From Streptomyces sp. NBC_00236 (GTDB lineage Bacteria; Actinomycetota; Actinomycetes; Streptomycetales; Streptomycetaceae): DNA of 64,000 nucleotides. Below the pieces are notes generated by a model. The model was given only the letters and a program-made list of their open reading frames with translations. It was not told the origin of the DNA and ran no database searches. Positions 1 through 8,460 of the stretch are shown in pieces. The DNA lies in assembly GCF_036195045.1 (NCBI RefSeq), contig NZ_CP108100.1:4216001-4280000 (forward strand). The letters run 5' to 3'. Made by a program: the position numbers and the translations under genes. Within the stretch, counting starts at the first letter, position 1. The number at the start of each line of letters is the position of its first letter.

Positions 1-137
1 TCAGGCTCGGTATCGACGACCAACCCGTACCGCAGGCTCGACGAGCATGTACACACAGTGAAGTTCCGCACACGTGTTGTGACGCGCGCGTGGTGTGATG
101 TGGACCCTCGGCGTTCAACGGAAAGGAACGAGCGCTC

Positions 138-860
138 ATGCGCGAGATCCTCGGAAGGCGACGCAGGCTCCGGCTGGGACGCAGGGGCGGGACCGCCCGG
201 CTCGACGCAGCCCTGACTTGTGCCACCGCATGGCAGTGGCCCGTGCTCCCGGGGGTGGGCCTCCAGGCGGCCGGCGGCCGTGGTGAGCGCGGCCGTGGCT
301 GCGCCTGTCCCGACCCCGAGTGCGCCGTTCCCGGCGCGCACCCCTTCGATCCCGGACTGCTCGCCGCTACCACCGACGCCCGGATGGTGCGCTGGTGGTG
401 GACGAACCGCCCCACCGCGCCGCTCCTGCTGGCCACGGGCGGGCGTGCGCCGTGTGCGCTGAGCCTGCCGGCGGTGGCCGGGGCCCGCGCACTGGCGGAA
501 CTCGACCGGATGGGCATGAGGCTGGGCCCCGTGGTGGCGACGCCGACCCGGTGGTCGCTGTTGGTCGCTCCGTACACGCTCGAACGGCTCGGTGAACTGC
601 TGCACGCGCAGGACTGGGTGCCCAGTTCGTTGCGTTTCCACGGCGAGGGTGGCTATCTCGTCCTTCCGCCGTCGGAGATCGGCACGGGGCAGGTGCGCTG
701 GGAGCGGGCGCCGGAGCGGGTGTCCCGGCAGGGCTCCGGTGGCGGGGCGCAGGTCCGGGCGGTGGCGTCGCCGTGGCTGCCGGAGGTGGGGGCGCTTCTG
801 GACGCGCTGGTCGAGGCGAGCAACAGCGCCCCGGACGGCGGAAGCCGGCTCGCCTACTGA
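138..860 (+). CDS. Degenerate primase-polymerase-like protein
   Basis: A 240-residue soluble protein whose layout resembles the N-terminal bifunctional DNA primase/polymerase (Prim-Pol) domain: an opening helix with ATAWQWPVLPG, a cysteine pair in CACPDPECAVPGAHP (near 57-70), a WWWTNRPTAPLLLATGG stretch, and a late GYLVLPPS strand. In active family members the LLATG strand is followed by an Asp-x-Asp metal pair. Here that place reads CALSLP, so no metal pair is visible and catalysis looks unlikely. The start is ATG with AAAGGAAC about 8 bases upstream. It is transcribed toward the convergent SEC-C gene, with a 718-bp gap between them. The role is unknown. It may be a non-catalytic relic or a nucleotide/DNA-binding protein. 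Confidence 0.6.
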   Translation: MREILGRRRRLRLGRRGGTARLDAALTCATAWQWPVLPGVGLQAAGGRGERGRGCACPDPECAVPGAHPFDPGLLAATTDARMVRWWWTNRPTAPLLLATGGRAPCALSLPAVAGARALAELDRMGMRLGPVVATPTRWSLLVAPYTLERLGELLHAQDWVPSSLRFHGEGGYLVLPPSEIGTGQVRWERAPERVSRQGSGGGAQVRAVASPWLPEVGALLDALVEASNSAPDGGSRLAY

Positions 861-1578
861 GCTGCGGGCTGCCGGGCGGTGGGCTTCTTCGCCCGTTCTT
901 CGTCCGTTTCCTCGTCCGCTGCTTCGCCCGTTTCTTCGCGCGCCGTCATTACCGAGCGCTGTCGGCTCCCTGGCGTATCACTTCGGGGCGAGGCGATCGG
1001 CAGGGTCCGTTTCGGTCATTCCGTGCGGGCCGTTTCGGTCATGCAAAGTCTGCCGGTGCAAAGTCCGTCGGTGGTCGGCTTTCTGATGCGCTTTCCGAAA
1101 ACCGTTCGATCTCCCTTCGAAGATCTCTTCGGGACATGTTTCGCGGCGAAATCGGAAAGGGGCGCGTCCGACGGCTTCTGTCCGATTCTGAGTGGTCCGG
1201 TGACCGCACGGAGTCGTTGTCGACGCGGGATCCAACGAGGCGCCCACGGTGGCGGGTTGACGCCGGGCCACATGGCAGACGCATCAAGGCTGTCGGAAGG
1301 GCGGCCGGGCCGAGGTGCGGGGCGGGCGGGGAAGCCGGGGGCGCGGCCGGTGTCTGTGCAGGGCCTGTGCGCGGTTCGTGCGCCGGGTGGTGCGCCGTGC
1401 CCGGACATGAGGATGCCCGATCGCTGGCGACGGGGGATGCACCAGCGACCGGGCTTCCAGAACGGTAACAAGAGATCTGCTGTTCGCAAATTCGATCTCG
1501 CGTATTCGGACAGCGATTTACCTGTGAGTACGGGGAGTTGTGACGGGCGTCACCGTACGCTCCGGGTGATGGTCACTG
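861..1578. other. 718-bp gap without a convincing gene
   Basis: This lies between two convergent genes. The first 80 bases are a pyrimidine-rich run of repeated CTTCG/CCGTTTC units. Around 1005-1065 there are short direct repeats (TTTCGGTCAT twice, TGCAAAGTC twice). Around 1460-1520 the sequence is clearly richer in A and T. Open frames on both strands lack ribosome binding sites and Streptomyces-like codon bias. I see no clear RNA gene, though an sRNA or 3'UTR cannot be excluded. Confidence 0.4.
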
Positions 1579-2544
1579 TCAGCTGAGGGTCACTTGGCGG
1601 TTGGTGAGCCCGCCACGGGCCCGACGCTCCTCGGCGCTGAGCGGCGCGTCCGACGCGAGCGCCGTCGCGAGCCGCTCAGCGAACGCGACGGCGGGCTTCT
1701 CGCACTCCTCGGCACCCATCGAGCTCGGCAGGTCCCAGACCGGGACCATCAGGCCGTGCGCGCGGAAGGAGCCGACCAGCCGGGTCCCCTCGCCGAGCGA
1801 GGAGGTGCCGGCGGCGTGCAGCCGGGCGAGCGCGTCCAGGAGCCGCTCCTCGGGGTGCGGCATGACCCAGCGCAGGTGGTTCTTCTCCGGGGTCTCGCAC
1901 CAGTAGGCGGCGTCCACCCCGGAAAGCAGGACGGTCGGGAGCGCCGCGTCGTTGGCGCGCTCCAGGGAAGCGGACACCTCGGCGGTGGCGTTCTCCGCGT
2001 CGGGCACCCAGAACTCGAAACCCGAGTGCACGACGGGCGCGAACGGGGCGTCGGCGTCCAGGAGGTCCTGGAGGCGCGGCCCTTCGGCCGGTACGCGCCG
2101 GGCGGCGACGGGCGAGCCGGGCTCGGCCTCCAGCGCCCGCTGGAGCGTGTCGGCGAGGTCGCGGCTGAGGTCGCCGGAAGAGGTGTCGTTCTGCAGGGCG
2201 AGCAGCACCGAACCGTCGTCGCGCCGCAGTGCGGGCCACGCCATCGGGAGGACGGTCGCGAGCGTCACCGACGGCACACCCTCGGGAAGTCCGCCCTTCA
2301 GCGTCAGTTCGACCGTGGCCGCGGGCACCAGCTCGCGCAGCGCGACCCAGTCGCATTCGCCGGGCAGGCCCTCGAAGGGGCGCTGGACGAGTTCGGCCAC
2401 GGCCTGGGCGGCGGCGCGGCCGTGACAGGCCTTGTAACGGCGGCCCGAACCGCACGGGCAGGGCTCGCGAGCCCCGACCACCGGGATCTCGCCGTCGTCA
2501 AGCTGCTGCTTCCCGGCCTTGGTCTGAGGGCGCTTCTTCGCCAT
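1579..2544 (-). CDS. SEC-C motif, DUF5926-type protein
   Basis: A 321-residue protein. After a basic N-terminus (MAKKRPQTKAGKQ) it has a SEC-C zinc-binding motif, CPCGSGRRYKACHG, with ligands C29, C31, C40 and H41. The motif is known from the SecA tail and from many single-domain proteins. The rest is an acidic alpha/beta domain of the type called DUF5926 in actinomycetes, with no catalytic motif I recognise. No signal peptide or membrane segment is visible. The start is ATG with a GAAAG-type purine stretch just upstream. It is not obviously in an operon. A role in protein quality control or translocation would be inference from SEC-C alone. Confidence 0.75.
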   Translation of the reverse strand: MAKKRPQTKAGKQQLDDGEIPVVGAREPCPCGSGRRYKACHGRAAAQAVAELVQRPFEGLPGECDWVALRELVPAATVELTLKGGLPEGVPSVTLATVLPMAWPALRRDDGSVLLALQNDTSSGDLSRDLADTLQRALEAEPGSPVAARRVPAEGPRLQDLLDADAPFAPVVHSGFEFWVPDAENATAEVSASLERANDAALPTVLLSGVDAAYWCETPEKNHLRWVMPHPEERLLDALARLHAAGTSSLGEGTRLVGSFRAHGLMVPVWDLPSSMGAEECEKPAVAFAERLATALASDAPLSAEERRARGGLTNRQVTLS

Positions 2545-2860
2545 GGTGGGCTTTCTCCCGATTGCGACAGTGCGGTCTGGGCCGCGAGCCTAGCCGCCCG
2601 TGCGCCGCACGGGGCACAGCCGACCCGGCAGCAGGCCCCCCGGGGGGACAGGTCTCCCGGTGCTCCGGGCGTTCGGCGGTCCCGGTCTTCCGGCGGTCCC
2701 GGCGGTCCTGGTGTTCCGGCACCTGGGCATCCGTGCCACCCGGTCCTGGTGCTCCGGCCACCCGGTCCTGTTGCCGCGGCCTTCCGGTCCCGGCCTTCCG
2801 GTCCCGGCGTTTCGGTCTTCCGGCGGTCCCGGCGCCGCCACCGTGGTGCGCCACCCCGGT
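2545..2860. other. 316-bp low-complexity gap
   Basis: Intergenic DNA made of reiterated CCGGTCCTGGTGCTCCGG / GGTCTTCCGGCGGTCCCGG-like words (for example near 2690 and again near 2812). It holds the 5' side of the SEC-C gene and the 3' side of the ATPase gene. No RNA gene or convincing ORF is seen. The repeats probably reflect GC-rich slippage. Confidence 0.4.
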
Positions 2861-3463
2861 TCAGCCCACGTCGTCGAACGCGCCGGCGAAATCCAGCCCG
2901 TCGAGACCCGCCGCACCGTTCACCCCCGAGCCGCGGTCTGATAGCCCTGCCCCTGCCCCTGCCCCTGCCGTGCCTGGGCCCCGCCCGGTGCCCCGTGCGG
3001 CAGGCCGTCCGTCGGAATCTCCGTGCCCCTCGTTGACCAGCACCCAGACCGTGACCTCGCCCGACGCGTTGTCCCGCACACCCCACTCCTCGGCGAGGGC
3101 GCTGATGATGTTGAGGCCCCGGCCGCCGCGAGCGGTCACCGAAGGAGTGGCCGGAACCGGCCGCGTCGGGCCGCCTCCGTCCGTCACCTCGACGGTCAGC
3201 CCGCCCGTTCTGTCGACGCGCCAGGCGGCGCGCACATCGCCGTCTCCCACATCGGTGTGCCGACCCAGCGGCCTGCCGTGCCGGCAGGCGTTGCTGAGCA
3301 GTTCGGAAAGAATCAATACAGCATCGTCGACGACCGAATCCGACACCCCGTGGCTGCGCAACTGCTCACGCATCCGGTGCCGTGCCTGACCCACGCCCGC
3401 AGGGCCATGGGGTACGGCCATGCTCGACGACGTGGGCACTTCCTGTGCCACCACCAACGCCAC
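2861..3463 (-). CDS. RsbW-like ATP-binding regulatory protein
   Basis: About 200 residues of the HATPase_c (GHKL) fold used by anti-sigma factors and phosphatase partners in Streptomyces. The N-box region reads ILSELLSNACRHG, and the G-boxes include VTDGGG and GGRGLNII. There is no His-phosphotransfer or membrane segment, as in other RsbW-like proteins. I chose GTG at 3463 because a near-perfect AAAGGAGGT lies 8 bases upstream; the open frame runs further 5' but without a ribosome binding site. The C-terminus is a low-complexity Gly/Ala/Arg tail encoded by CCCCTG repeats. It probably binds a sigma factor or anti-anti-sigma partner not encoded here. Confidence 0.78.
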   Translation of the reverse strand: MALVVAQEVPTSSSMAVPHGPAGVGQARHRMREQLRSHGVSDSVVDDAVLILSELLSNACRHGRPLGRHTDVGDGDVRAAWRVDRTGGLTVEVTDGGGPTRPVPATPSVTARGGRGLNIISALAEEWGVRDNASGEVTVWVLVNEGHGDSDGRPAARGTGRGPGTAGAGAGAGLSDRGSGVNGAAGLDGLDFAGAFDDVG

Positions 3464-3771
3464 CCCCGAGACCTCCTTTGCCCCACGCCACGGAGTGGAT
3501 GCCCCCCTGGACTGGACCGGAAACCGGCCAATGGCCTGCGAGTGACGCACTCGTAACGATCGGGTACGCGGCGAATGCGCCGGTGTACTCCCTGTGACCG
3601 ATAGTGCGGGGGTGCCTCCCCGGTTGTTCCGCAGCCACCGCTCCCGGTGCCTGCGGCGTGTCACCGGTCCCGGTGACCGCTCTCCGTCACCGCTCCCGGA
3701 CGGCGCCCTCGCGGGTGCCGACTCCACCGGTCGCACTACCCTCGCCGTTCCCGCCTCCCTCGCCGTTCCCG
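3464..3771. other. 308-bp gap upstream of ATPase gene
   Basis: This contains the promoter side of the ATPase gene (its AAAGGAGGT sits at 3471-3479) and the 3' flank of the phosphodiesterase gene. Near 3740-3775 a CCTCGCCGTTCCCGC word is repeated in tandem. No further gene is visible. Confidence 0.4.
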
Positions 3772-4617
3772 CTACGCGCGCCCCAGCTGGGCCAGAACCT
3801 GCTTCGGACGGTTCGTGATGATCGCTTCGACCCCGAGCCGGATGCAGAGCTCGACGTCCTCCGGTTCGTTGACCGTCCAGACGTGCGCCCGATGACCGGC
3901 GCGGTGCAGACGGTCGATGTACCCCGGGTGGCTGCGTACGATCCGCATCCCCGGACCGGCGATCCGGGCACCGGCCGGCAGTCGTCCGTCACGCAGCCGC
4001 GGAGAGACGAACTGCATCAGGTAGACGGTGGGCAGCTGGGGCGCGGCGTCCTTGACGCGGTGCAGCGAGCGGGCCGAGAAGCTCATGATGCGGACCGGCG
4101 AAGGGGCGTCGGACGGCGGCACGTCGAGCTCGAAGCGCTTCAGCAGGTGCAGCAGCCGCTCCTCGACCTGGCCCGCCCAGCGCGTCGGGTGCTTGGTCTC
4201 GATGGCCAGTTGCAGCGGCCGGCCGGCGGCCCTCGTCTCGACGAGGAGCTCGAGGAGCCGTTCCAGGGTGAGTACGGAGGTGAGCTCACCGGGCACCGGG
4301 TCCCAGTCCGGGGACTCCGCCTCCTCGCGGTCCTTCCACGAGCCGAAGTCGAGGGCCGCGAGTTCGTTGAGCTCCAGGGCCGAGACCGCGCCCCGGCCGT
4401 TGGACGTGCGGTTCACCCGTCGGTCGTGTACGCATACGAGATGGCCGTCGGCCGTGAGCCGTACGTCGCACTCCAGGGCGTCGGCGCCGTCCTCGATCGC
4501 CTTCCGGTACGCGGCCAGGGTGTGCTCGGGAGCGTCGTCGGACGCACCCCGGTGTGCGATGACCTGGATGGGATGCTGGCTCGGGGGCTGCTGCCGTGCT
4601 TGGGTCACCCGCATCAT
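3772..4617 (-). CDS. Glycerophosphodiester phosphodiesterase
   Basis: A 281-residue GDPD TIM-barrel enzyme that hydrolyses glycerophosphodiesters to glycerol-3-phosphate and an alcohol. The family signature opens at VIAHRGASDDAPEHT (H22, R23, E31). It is followed by ALECDVRLTADGHLVCVHD, with metal/catalytic residues E49, D51 and H64, and closes with HVWTVNEPED and the late strand AIITNRPK. No signal peptide is visible, so it is predicted cytosolic. The open frame extends far upstream through the divergent protease gene, but the natural start is the ATGATG at 4617/4614, which gives the normal family length. It is divergent from the HtrA-type gene across 190 bp. Confidence 0.9.
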   Translation of the reverse strand: MMRVTQARQQPPSQHPIQVIAHRGASDDAPEHTLAAYRKAIEDGADALECDVRLTADGHLVCVHDRRVNRTSNGRGAVSALELNELAALDFGSWKDREEAESPDWDPVPGELTSVLTLERLLELLVETRAAGRPLQLAIETKHPTRWAGQVEERLLHLLKRFELDVPPSDAPSPVRIMSFSARSLHRVKDAAPQLPTVYLMQFVSPRLRDGRLPAGARIAGPGMRIVRSHPGYIDRLHRAGHRAHVWTVNEPEDVELCIRLGVEAIITNRPKQVLAQLGRA

Positions 4618-4807
4618 GGTGTCACCGGGAGACCACGGACGCGTACACCTGGTGACACGAGGTCGTTTTGTCCGATGTAAAGGGCCGTGCGCAGATGCAC
4701 AGGTCCTGCTTACAGTGGCCTGACGTGCCGTGGGAAAAGCTGACTCCAGACACGTACACAGCGGATCTCTTGCCGAATGATGATGTGGAACCGAGGAGTA
4801 AAGAGCT

Positions 4808-6295
4808 GTGAGCACAGAGAACGAGGGCAACGAGGGCAACGCGGCCGAGGCCGCCCCGTCCGTTCCGTCCGCACCTCCAGTGCCGGCCGACGCTCCCCAG
4901 GGTCCCCCCGAGAGCGCGCCCGCCGCCCCGCCGCACCCGGACGCGATGACCACACAGCAGCAGCCGCCCTCCCCCGCCCAGAACCCGGCGACCACGCCCA
5001 TGGCCCCGGTTCCGCCGGCCGCGCCGCAGTACGCACCCCCGGCCGCACCGCAGTCCGCGGCCGATGCCGGTTGGCCCCCGCCCCCGCCTGCGGTCCCGTC
5101 GTACGCCCACGGGGCGCAGGGCGGCGGCCCCGTGTGGGGCGCGCCCGCCCAGCCGCAGACACCCGACGCGCCGCGCAAACGGGGCGCGGGCGGCCTGGTG
5201 GCCGCGGTGGTCGTCGCGGCACTCGTCGCGGGCGGAGTCGGCGGAGCCCTCGGCTTCTGGGCCGCCGACAGCAACAACGACTCCGGCTCCTCCGGTTCGA
5301 CCACGGTCGCCGCGTCGGGCACCCCCCAGGACCTCAAGCGCGACCCGGGCACGGTCGCGGGTGTCGCGGCCAAGGCGCTCCCCAGCGTGGTCACGATCGA
5401 CGCGCAGGGCGGTGACGGCGAGGGCGGTACCGGCACCGGCTTCGTGTACGACAAGGAAGGCCACATCCTCACGAACAACCACGTGGTGGCCTCCGCGGCG
5501 GACAGCGGCCAGCTCACGGCGACGTTCTCCAACGGCAAGAAGTACGACGCCGAGGTGGTCGGCCGGGCCCAGGGTTACGACGTGGCCGTCCTGAAGCTCA
5601 AGAACCCGCCGCAGGGGCTCACCCCGCTGCCGCTGGGCAACTCGGACCAGGTGGCGGTCGGCGACTCGACGATCGCGATCGGTGCCCCGTTCGGTCTGTC
5701 CAACACGGTGACCACGGGCATCATCAGTGCGAAGAACCGCCCGGTCGCCTCCGGCGACGGCTCCGGAGGCAGCAACTCGTACATGAGCGCGCTGCAGACC
5801 GACGCCTCGATCAACCCGGGCAACTCCGGCGGCCCGCTGCTGAGCGCCGGCGGTGCGGTCATCGGCATCAACTCCGCGATCCAGTCGACCGGAAGCACCG
5901 GCCAGAGCCAGGCCGGTTCCATCGGCCTCGGCTTCGCGATCCCGATCAACCAGGCGAAGAACGTCGCCCAGCAGCTGATCAAGACCGGCCAGCCGGTCTA
6001 CCCGGTCATCGGCGCCACGGTGACGATGGACGAGAAGACCGGTGGTGCGGTCATCTCGGACCAGGGCGCCGGTGGCACGGAAGCGGTCTCGAAGGACGGC
6101 CCCGCGGCCCGGGCCGGCCTCCGGGCGGGCGATGTCATCACGAAGTTCAACGACACCGTCGTCGACAGCGGCCCGACCCTGATCGGTGAGATCTGGACGC
6201 ACAAGCCGGGCGACAAGGTCACGCTGACGTACAAGCGCGACGGCAAGACGTCCACGGTGGAAGTCACCCTGGGCGAGCGCAAGGGCGACAGCTGA
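4808..6295 (+). CDS. HtrA/DegP-like membrane serine protease with PDZ
   Basis: A 495-residue protein with four parts: a long Pro/Ala-rich cytoplasmic N-terminus (1-125), a single membrane helix (about 128-151), a trypsin-like protease domain (about 180-400) and a C-terminal PDZ domain (about 405-490). The catalytic triad is visible as H225 (TNNHVVAS), D258 (GYDVAVLKL) and S340 (NPGNSGGPLL). The protease is predicted to face outside, handling misfolded or secreted proteins. The PDZ part carries GPAARAGLRAGDVI. The start is GTG 4808, with GAGGAG upstream. It stands alone, divergent from the phosphodiesterase gene and 53 bp before tRNA-Ser. Such genes often respond to envelope stress, but no operator was identified here. 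Confidence 0.92.
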   Translation: MSTENEGNEGNAAEAAPSVPSAPPVPADAPQGPPESAPAAPPHPDAMTTQQQPPSPAQNPATTPMAPVPPAAPQYAPPAAPQSAADAGWPPPPPAVPSYAHGAQGGGPVWGAPAQPQTPDAPRKRGAGGLVAAVVVAALVAGGVGGALGFWAADSNNDSGSSGSTTVAASGTPQDLKRDPGTVAGVAAKALPSVVTIDAQGGDGEGGTGTGFVYDKEGHILTNNHVVASAADSGQLTATFSNGKKYDAEVVGRAQGYDVAVLKLKNPPQGLTPLPLGNSDQVAVGDSTIAIGAPFGLSNTVTTGIISAKNRPVASGDGSGGSNSYMSALQTDASINPGNSGGPLLSAGGAVIGINSAIQSTGSTGQSQAGSIGLGFAIPINQAKNVAQQLIKTGQPVYPVIGATVTMDEKTGGAVISDQGAGGTEAVSKDGPAARAGLRAGDVITKFNDTVVDSGPTLIGEIWTHKPGDKVTLTYKRDGKTSTVEVTLGERKGDS

Positions 6296-6348
6296 CCGGC
6301 TAGGCTGTCCTCCGCGTCGAAACCGGTCCTCACCGGTTGCCGACGCGG

Positions 6349-6435
6349 GGTGGGTTGCCCGAGCGGCCTAAGGGAACGGTCTTGAAAACCGTCGTGGCAG
6401 CGATGTCACCGTGGGTTCAAATCCCACACCCACCG
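6349..6435 (+). tRNA. tRNA-Ser(UGA)
   Basis: An 87-nt class II tRNA. The acceptor stem GGTGGGT pairs with ACCCACC, followed by discriminator G. The anticodon stem ACGGT/ACCGT has loop CTTGAAA with anticodon TGA at 6383-6385. There is a long variable arm, and a T stem GTGGG/CCCAC around TTCAAAT. Its 3' part from 6378 is the integration site of AICE-1. Confidence 0.97.
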
Positions 6436-6436
6436 C
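6378..6436 (+). repeat. attL of AICE-1
   Basis: A 59-bp direct repeat, identical to 25093-25151, running from the anticodon stem through the 3' end of tRNA-Ser(UGA) plus one base. The tRNA gene is whole at this end. Confidence 0.95.
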
Positions 6437-6441
6437 AGGTG

Positions 6442-6478
6442 AACGGCCCCTGACCAGTACGTATGGTCGGGGGCCGTT
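6442..6478 (+). terminator. Hairpin after tRNA-Ser(UGA)
   Basis: A 15-bp stem with one G-T pair (AACGGCCCCTGACCA with TGGTCGGGGGCCGTT) around a 7-base loop, directly after the tRNA. It lies on the element side of attL, so the element supplies the terminator of the restored tRNA gene. Confidence 0.75.
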
Positions 6479-6540
6479 GCCATGCCCGGTCCCTGCCTAT
6501 CACCGCTGTTCCCCCTGGTTTCCCGGTCTATCGGGCACGG

Positions 6541-6561
6541 AAGGGGCACGCGGGGGGCACG
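6541..6561 (+). repeat. Candidate integrase arm site, left
   Basis: AAGGGGCACGC followed after four bases by GGCACG. It matches 24991-25011 at 19 of 21 positions, in the same orientation. The two copies sit 104 and 81 bp inside attL and attR, which fits arm-type binding sites of a tyrosine integrase. Confidence 0.5.
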
Positions 6562-6599
6562 GCTGAGGGCTGCTCTTCGTAGCTGCTGGGGCCGACCCG

Positions 6600-7355
6600 T
6601 CAGCGACTGATCGGGATCTCGTAGACGATCTCGCAGTGCGCTGCGGGCACCACGATGTCGGCTGTCTCCACGGGGCGGCCCTGGTCGCTGTAGTACGTCC
6701 GCCGGATGTGCGTCACGAGTGCGGCCTTCTGGATGCCGAGTAGCGACGCCTCCTCGGCGGTCGCCTGCCGTGGCTCCGGCTGCTCCACCGCATGGCTGAC
6801 GGTGACGCCGATCTCGGCCATGCGGTTCACGACACCTGCCCCGGCGTGCGGCCCTCCTTCGGGGAGGACGACGAGTGTGCCGGCGGTGAGGTCGTACGGC
6901 TCCCAACTCGTCGACAACTGCACTGGCCTGCCGTCAGCCAGGAACTCGTACGTCGTCCGCACACACAACTCGCCCTCGGCGATCCCCAGCCGCGCGGCGA
7001 TCTCTGTCGGGGCCGGCACCTTCGCCTCGGTCCGGCTCTCCCAGTCGCTCTGTCTGCCGAGAGCCTTCATGTCCTGGCGGAACGGGGACCCCGTGGGCTG
7101 TTCGCGTGCGGACGACCGCACGACTCGAACCCGTTGCCGGGCTTCGGCGACGTAGGTGCCCGATCCGGCTCGGCCTTCCAGCACTCCCTGGGAGATCAGC
7201 AACTCCTGTGCCCGGCGCACCACGTTCTCGCCCACGCCGCACTCCTGGCCGATCTGCGCGCGGGAGGGAAGGCGGTCCCCCGGTTCCCAGACGTGCTCCG
7301 CGATGCGCTGCCGGAGTTCGTCGGCGATGCGGAGATACGGCGGTTGCTCAGACAT
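6600..7355 (-). CDS. GntR/HutC-type transcription regulator
   Basis: A 251-residue regulator. The N-terminal winged helix (about 5-75) has the GntR pattern ELRQRIAEHVWEPGDRLPS...GVGENVVRRAQELL. A UTRA effector-binding domain fills the C-terminal two thirds. It reads away from the small cargo operon that starts at 7434. Two identical-core palindromes (CTAGT-NN-ACTAG) lie between the two and probably serve as its operator. The first open codon at 7355 is ATG, only 10 bp from the first palindrome. The effector is unknown. It is one of three GntR regulators in AICE-1. Confidence 0.85.
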   Translation of the reverse strand: MSEQPPYLRIADELRQRIAEHVWEPGDRLPSRAQIGQECGVGENVVRRAQELLISQGVLEGRAGSGTYVAEARQRVRVVRSSAREQPTGSPFRQDMKALGRQSDWESRTEAKVPAPTEIAARLGIAEGELCVRTTYEFLADGRPVQLSTSWEPYDLTAGTLVVLPEGGPHAGAGVVNRMAEIGVTVSHAVEQPEPRQATAEEASLLGIQKAALVTHIRRTYYSDQGRPVETADIVVPAAHCEIVYEIPISR

Positions 7356-7364
7356 ATGGAAAAT

Positions 7365-7395
7365 CTAGTCCACTAGCTCTAATCTAGTTAACTAG
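7365..7395. promoter_or_regulatory. Twin CTAGT-NN-ACTAG operator
   Basis: Two 12-bp palindromes, CTAGTCCACTAG (7365-7376) and CTAGTTAACTAG (7384-7395), 19 bp centre to centre. They lie between the divergent GntR gene and the cargo operon. Spacing of about two helical turns suggests cooperative binding of two GntR dimers. Confidence 0.65.
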
Positions 7396-7433
7396 CGTCA
7401 CTGAACGTGATTGCTGGTGACGGAGGCTGCCCT

Positions 7434-7712
7434 GTGTCCGCTTCGGGAATGAGTGCGGCGGCCATCGCCGCCCGGCTGTCCGCCGTCGGGCTCCCCACGC
7501 GCGTGGAGGAGCACAACCGGTTCACGACGGTCGAGGCAGAAGTACCGGAAACGCTCTCCGCCGAGTCATGGCGGGAGGTCCTGGACGTGGTGGCCGATGC
7601 CGATCGATTCGGACTCCTGGCCACCAGCTTGAACGGCCGCACCTTATGGGCGGTCGTACGCAAAACGGTCCCCACGACGGGCGATGTCGGGGGACCGGGC
7701 TATCAGCGATAG
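7434..7712 (+). CDS. Small AICE cargo protein, unknown function
   Basis: A 92-residue soluble protein, first gene of the GntR-controlled cargo operon. It begins with a short helix (AAIAARLSAVGLPTRVEE) and has a predicted alpha/beta pattern ending in LLATSLNGRTLWAVVRK. I recognise no domain. GTG 7434 was chosen over an upstream ATG because CGGAGG lies 7 bases ahead. It is followed after 12 bp by the next gene. Confidence 0.6.
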   Translation: MSASGMSAAAIAARLSAVGLPTRVEEHNRFTTVEAEVPETLSAESWREVLDVVADADRFGLLATSLNGRTLWAVVRKTVPTTGDVGGPGYQR

Positions 7713-7724
7713 GAGCTGAACAGC

Positions 7725-8036
7725 ATGCTCAACCGTATCCGCCGTGCCGCCTCGCTCACCAGGGAGCGGTACTTCCCCAAGGGCCGGCACCGCCGCCCCT
7801 TAACGCCCTCCCGGCCGCTGGCCCCTCCGACCCCCGCCGCGTCGGCTGACGCTGCGACCGTCTTCCTGGGCCAGGCTTCGGCTGGTGCAGTCCACCGTCG
7901 CCCCTTGAGGGGTGAGGACGTCGCGCTTGTCCGTCCGTACCTGGTGGCGTGGGAAGCGCGTGTACGGACGCGAGCGGTGGTCGTCGCGCCTCGTCTGCCG
8001 GCCGATGCCTGGTCGACCCTCGCGGGGGTTCGCTGA
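7725..8036 (+). CDS. Basic small cargo protein, unknown function
   Basis: A 103-residue protein with a very basic N-terminus (MLNRIRRAASLTRERYFPKGRHRR), a Pro/Ala linker and a C-terminal segment LRGEDVALVRPYLVAWEARVRTRAVVV. There is no known domain or membrane helix. A GGAGC ribosome binding site precedes ATG. Its TGA overlaps the ATG of the next gene by one base, indicating translational coupling. Confidence 0.55.
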   Translation: MLNRIRRAASLTRERYFPKGRHRRPLTPSRPLAPPTPAASADAATVFLGQASAGAVHRRPLRGEDVALVRPYLVAWEARVRTRAVVVAPRLPADAWSTLAGVR

Positions 8037-8239
8037 TGCCACCTCGTCAACAGCCGTGCGGTGCGGACACCACCTCCGTCCCCTACCGCTCGATCGCGTG
8101 CCGGATCGGCACACACTCCTCCTGCGTTGAGTCCTCCCCGTTCTTGGCACCGGTCGACGTCCCCGTGATCTATGAGGCGTGCGATTGCCCGTGCCACTCG
8201 ACGCCCGAGCTGTCCGCGGTCGTGGAGGTGGCGCTGTGA
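8036..8239 (+). CDS. Small Cys-containing cargo protein
   Basis: A 67-residue protein with cysteines at 8, 22, 30, 49, 51 and 53-55 region (CRIGTHSSC; ACDCPCHS), a pattern able to bind zinc. The start ATG 8036 overlaps the upstream stop by one base. Its stop overlaps the following GTG by four bases. The function is unknown, and the gene is shorter than the open frame that contains it. Confidence 0.5.
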   Translation: MPPRQQPCGADTTSVPYRSIACRIGTHSSCVESSPFLAPVDVPVIYEACDCPCHSTPELSAVVEVAL

Positions 8240-8460
8240 GGCCTCAAGTCCCCGTCGGTGCGCTGGTTTCCCATATTGAGGTCACCGCGGCCACCGTGCA
8301 GCGCGGCGACATCATTCAACTCGGCGGCCAGGCATGCCGGGTGAGAAACCTCTTTCAACTCCCCCAAGGGGCCAAACAACTGGTCTTCGAGTCGGGCGAG
8401 CTGCTGGCCATACACACGCGTACTCGGCTCGTTGCCGTGCGACTGCTGAGAAGGCGGTGA
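8236..8460 (+). CDS. Small beta-rich cargo protein
   Basis: A 74-residue protein predicted to be nearly all beta strand (HIEVTAATVQRGDIIQLGG, VRNLFQLPQGAKQLVFESG), similar in look to small SH3/OB-like barrels. That resemblance is only visual. The start is GTG 8236 within a GTGA overlap. It ends in a GTGA overlap with the regulator that follows. Confidence 0.5.
   Translation: MRPQVPVGALVSHIEVTAATVQRGDIIQLGGQACRVRNLFQLPQGAKQLVFESGELLAIHTRTRLVAVRLLRRR

Noticed and set aside
4622..6202. A 526-codon minus-strand frame
   Set aside because: It is a shadow of the HtrA-type gene, whose catalytic triad is clear on the + strand.
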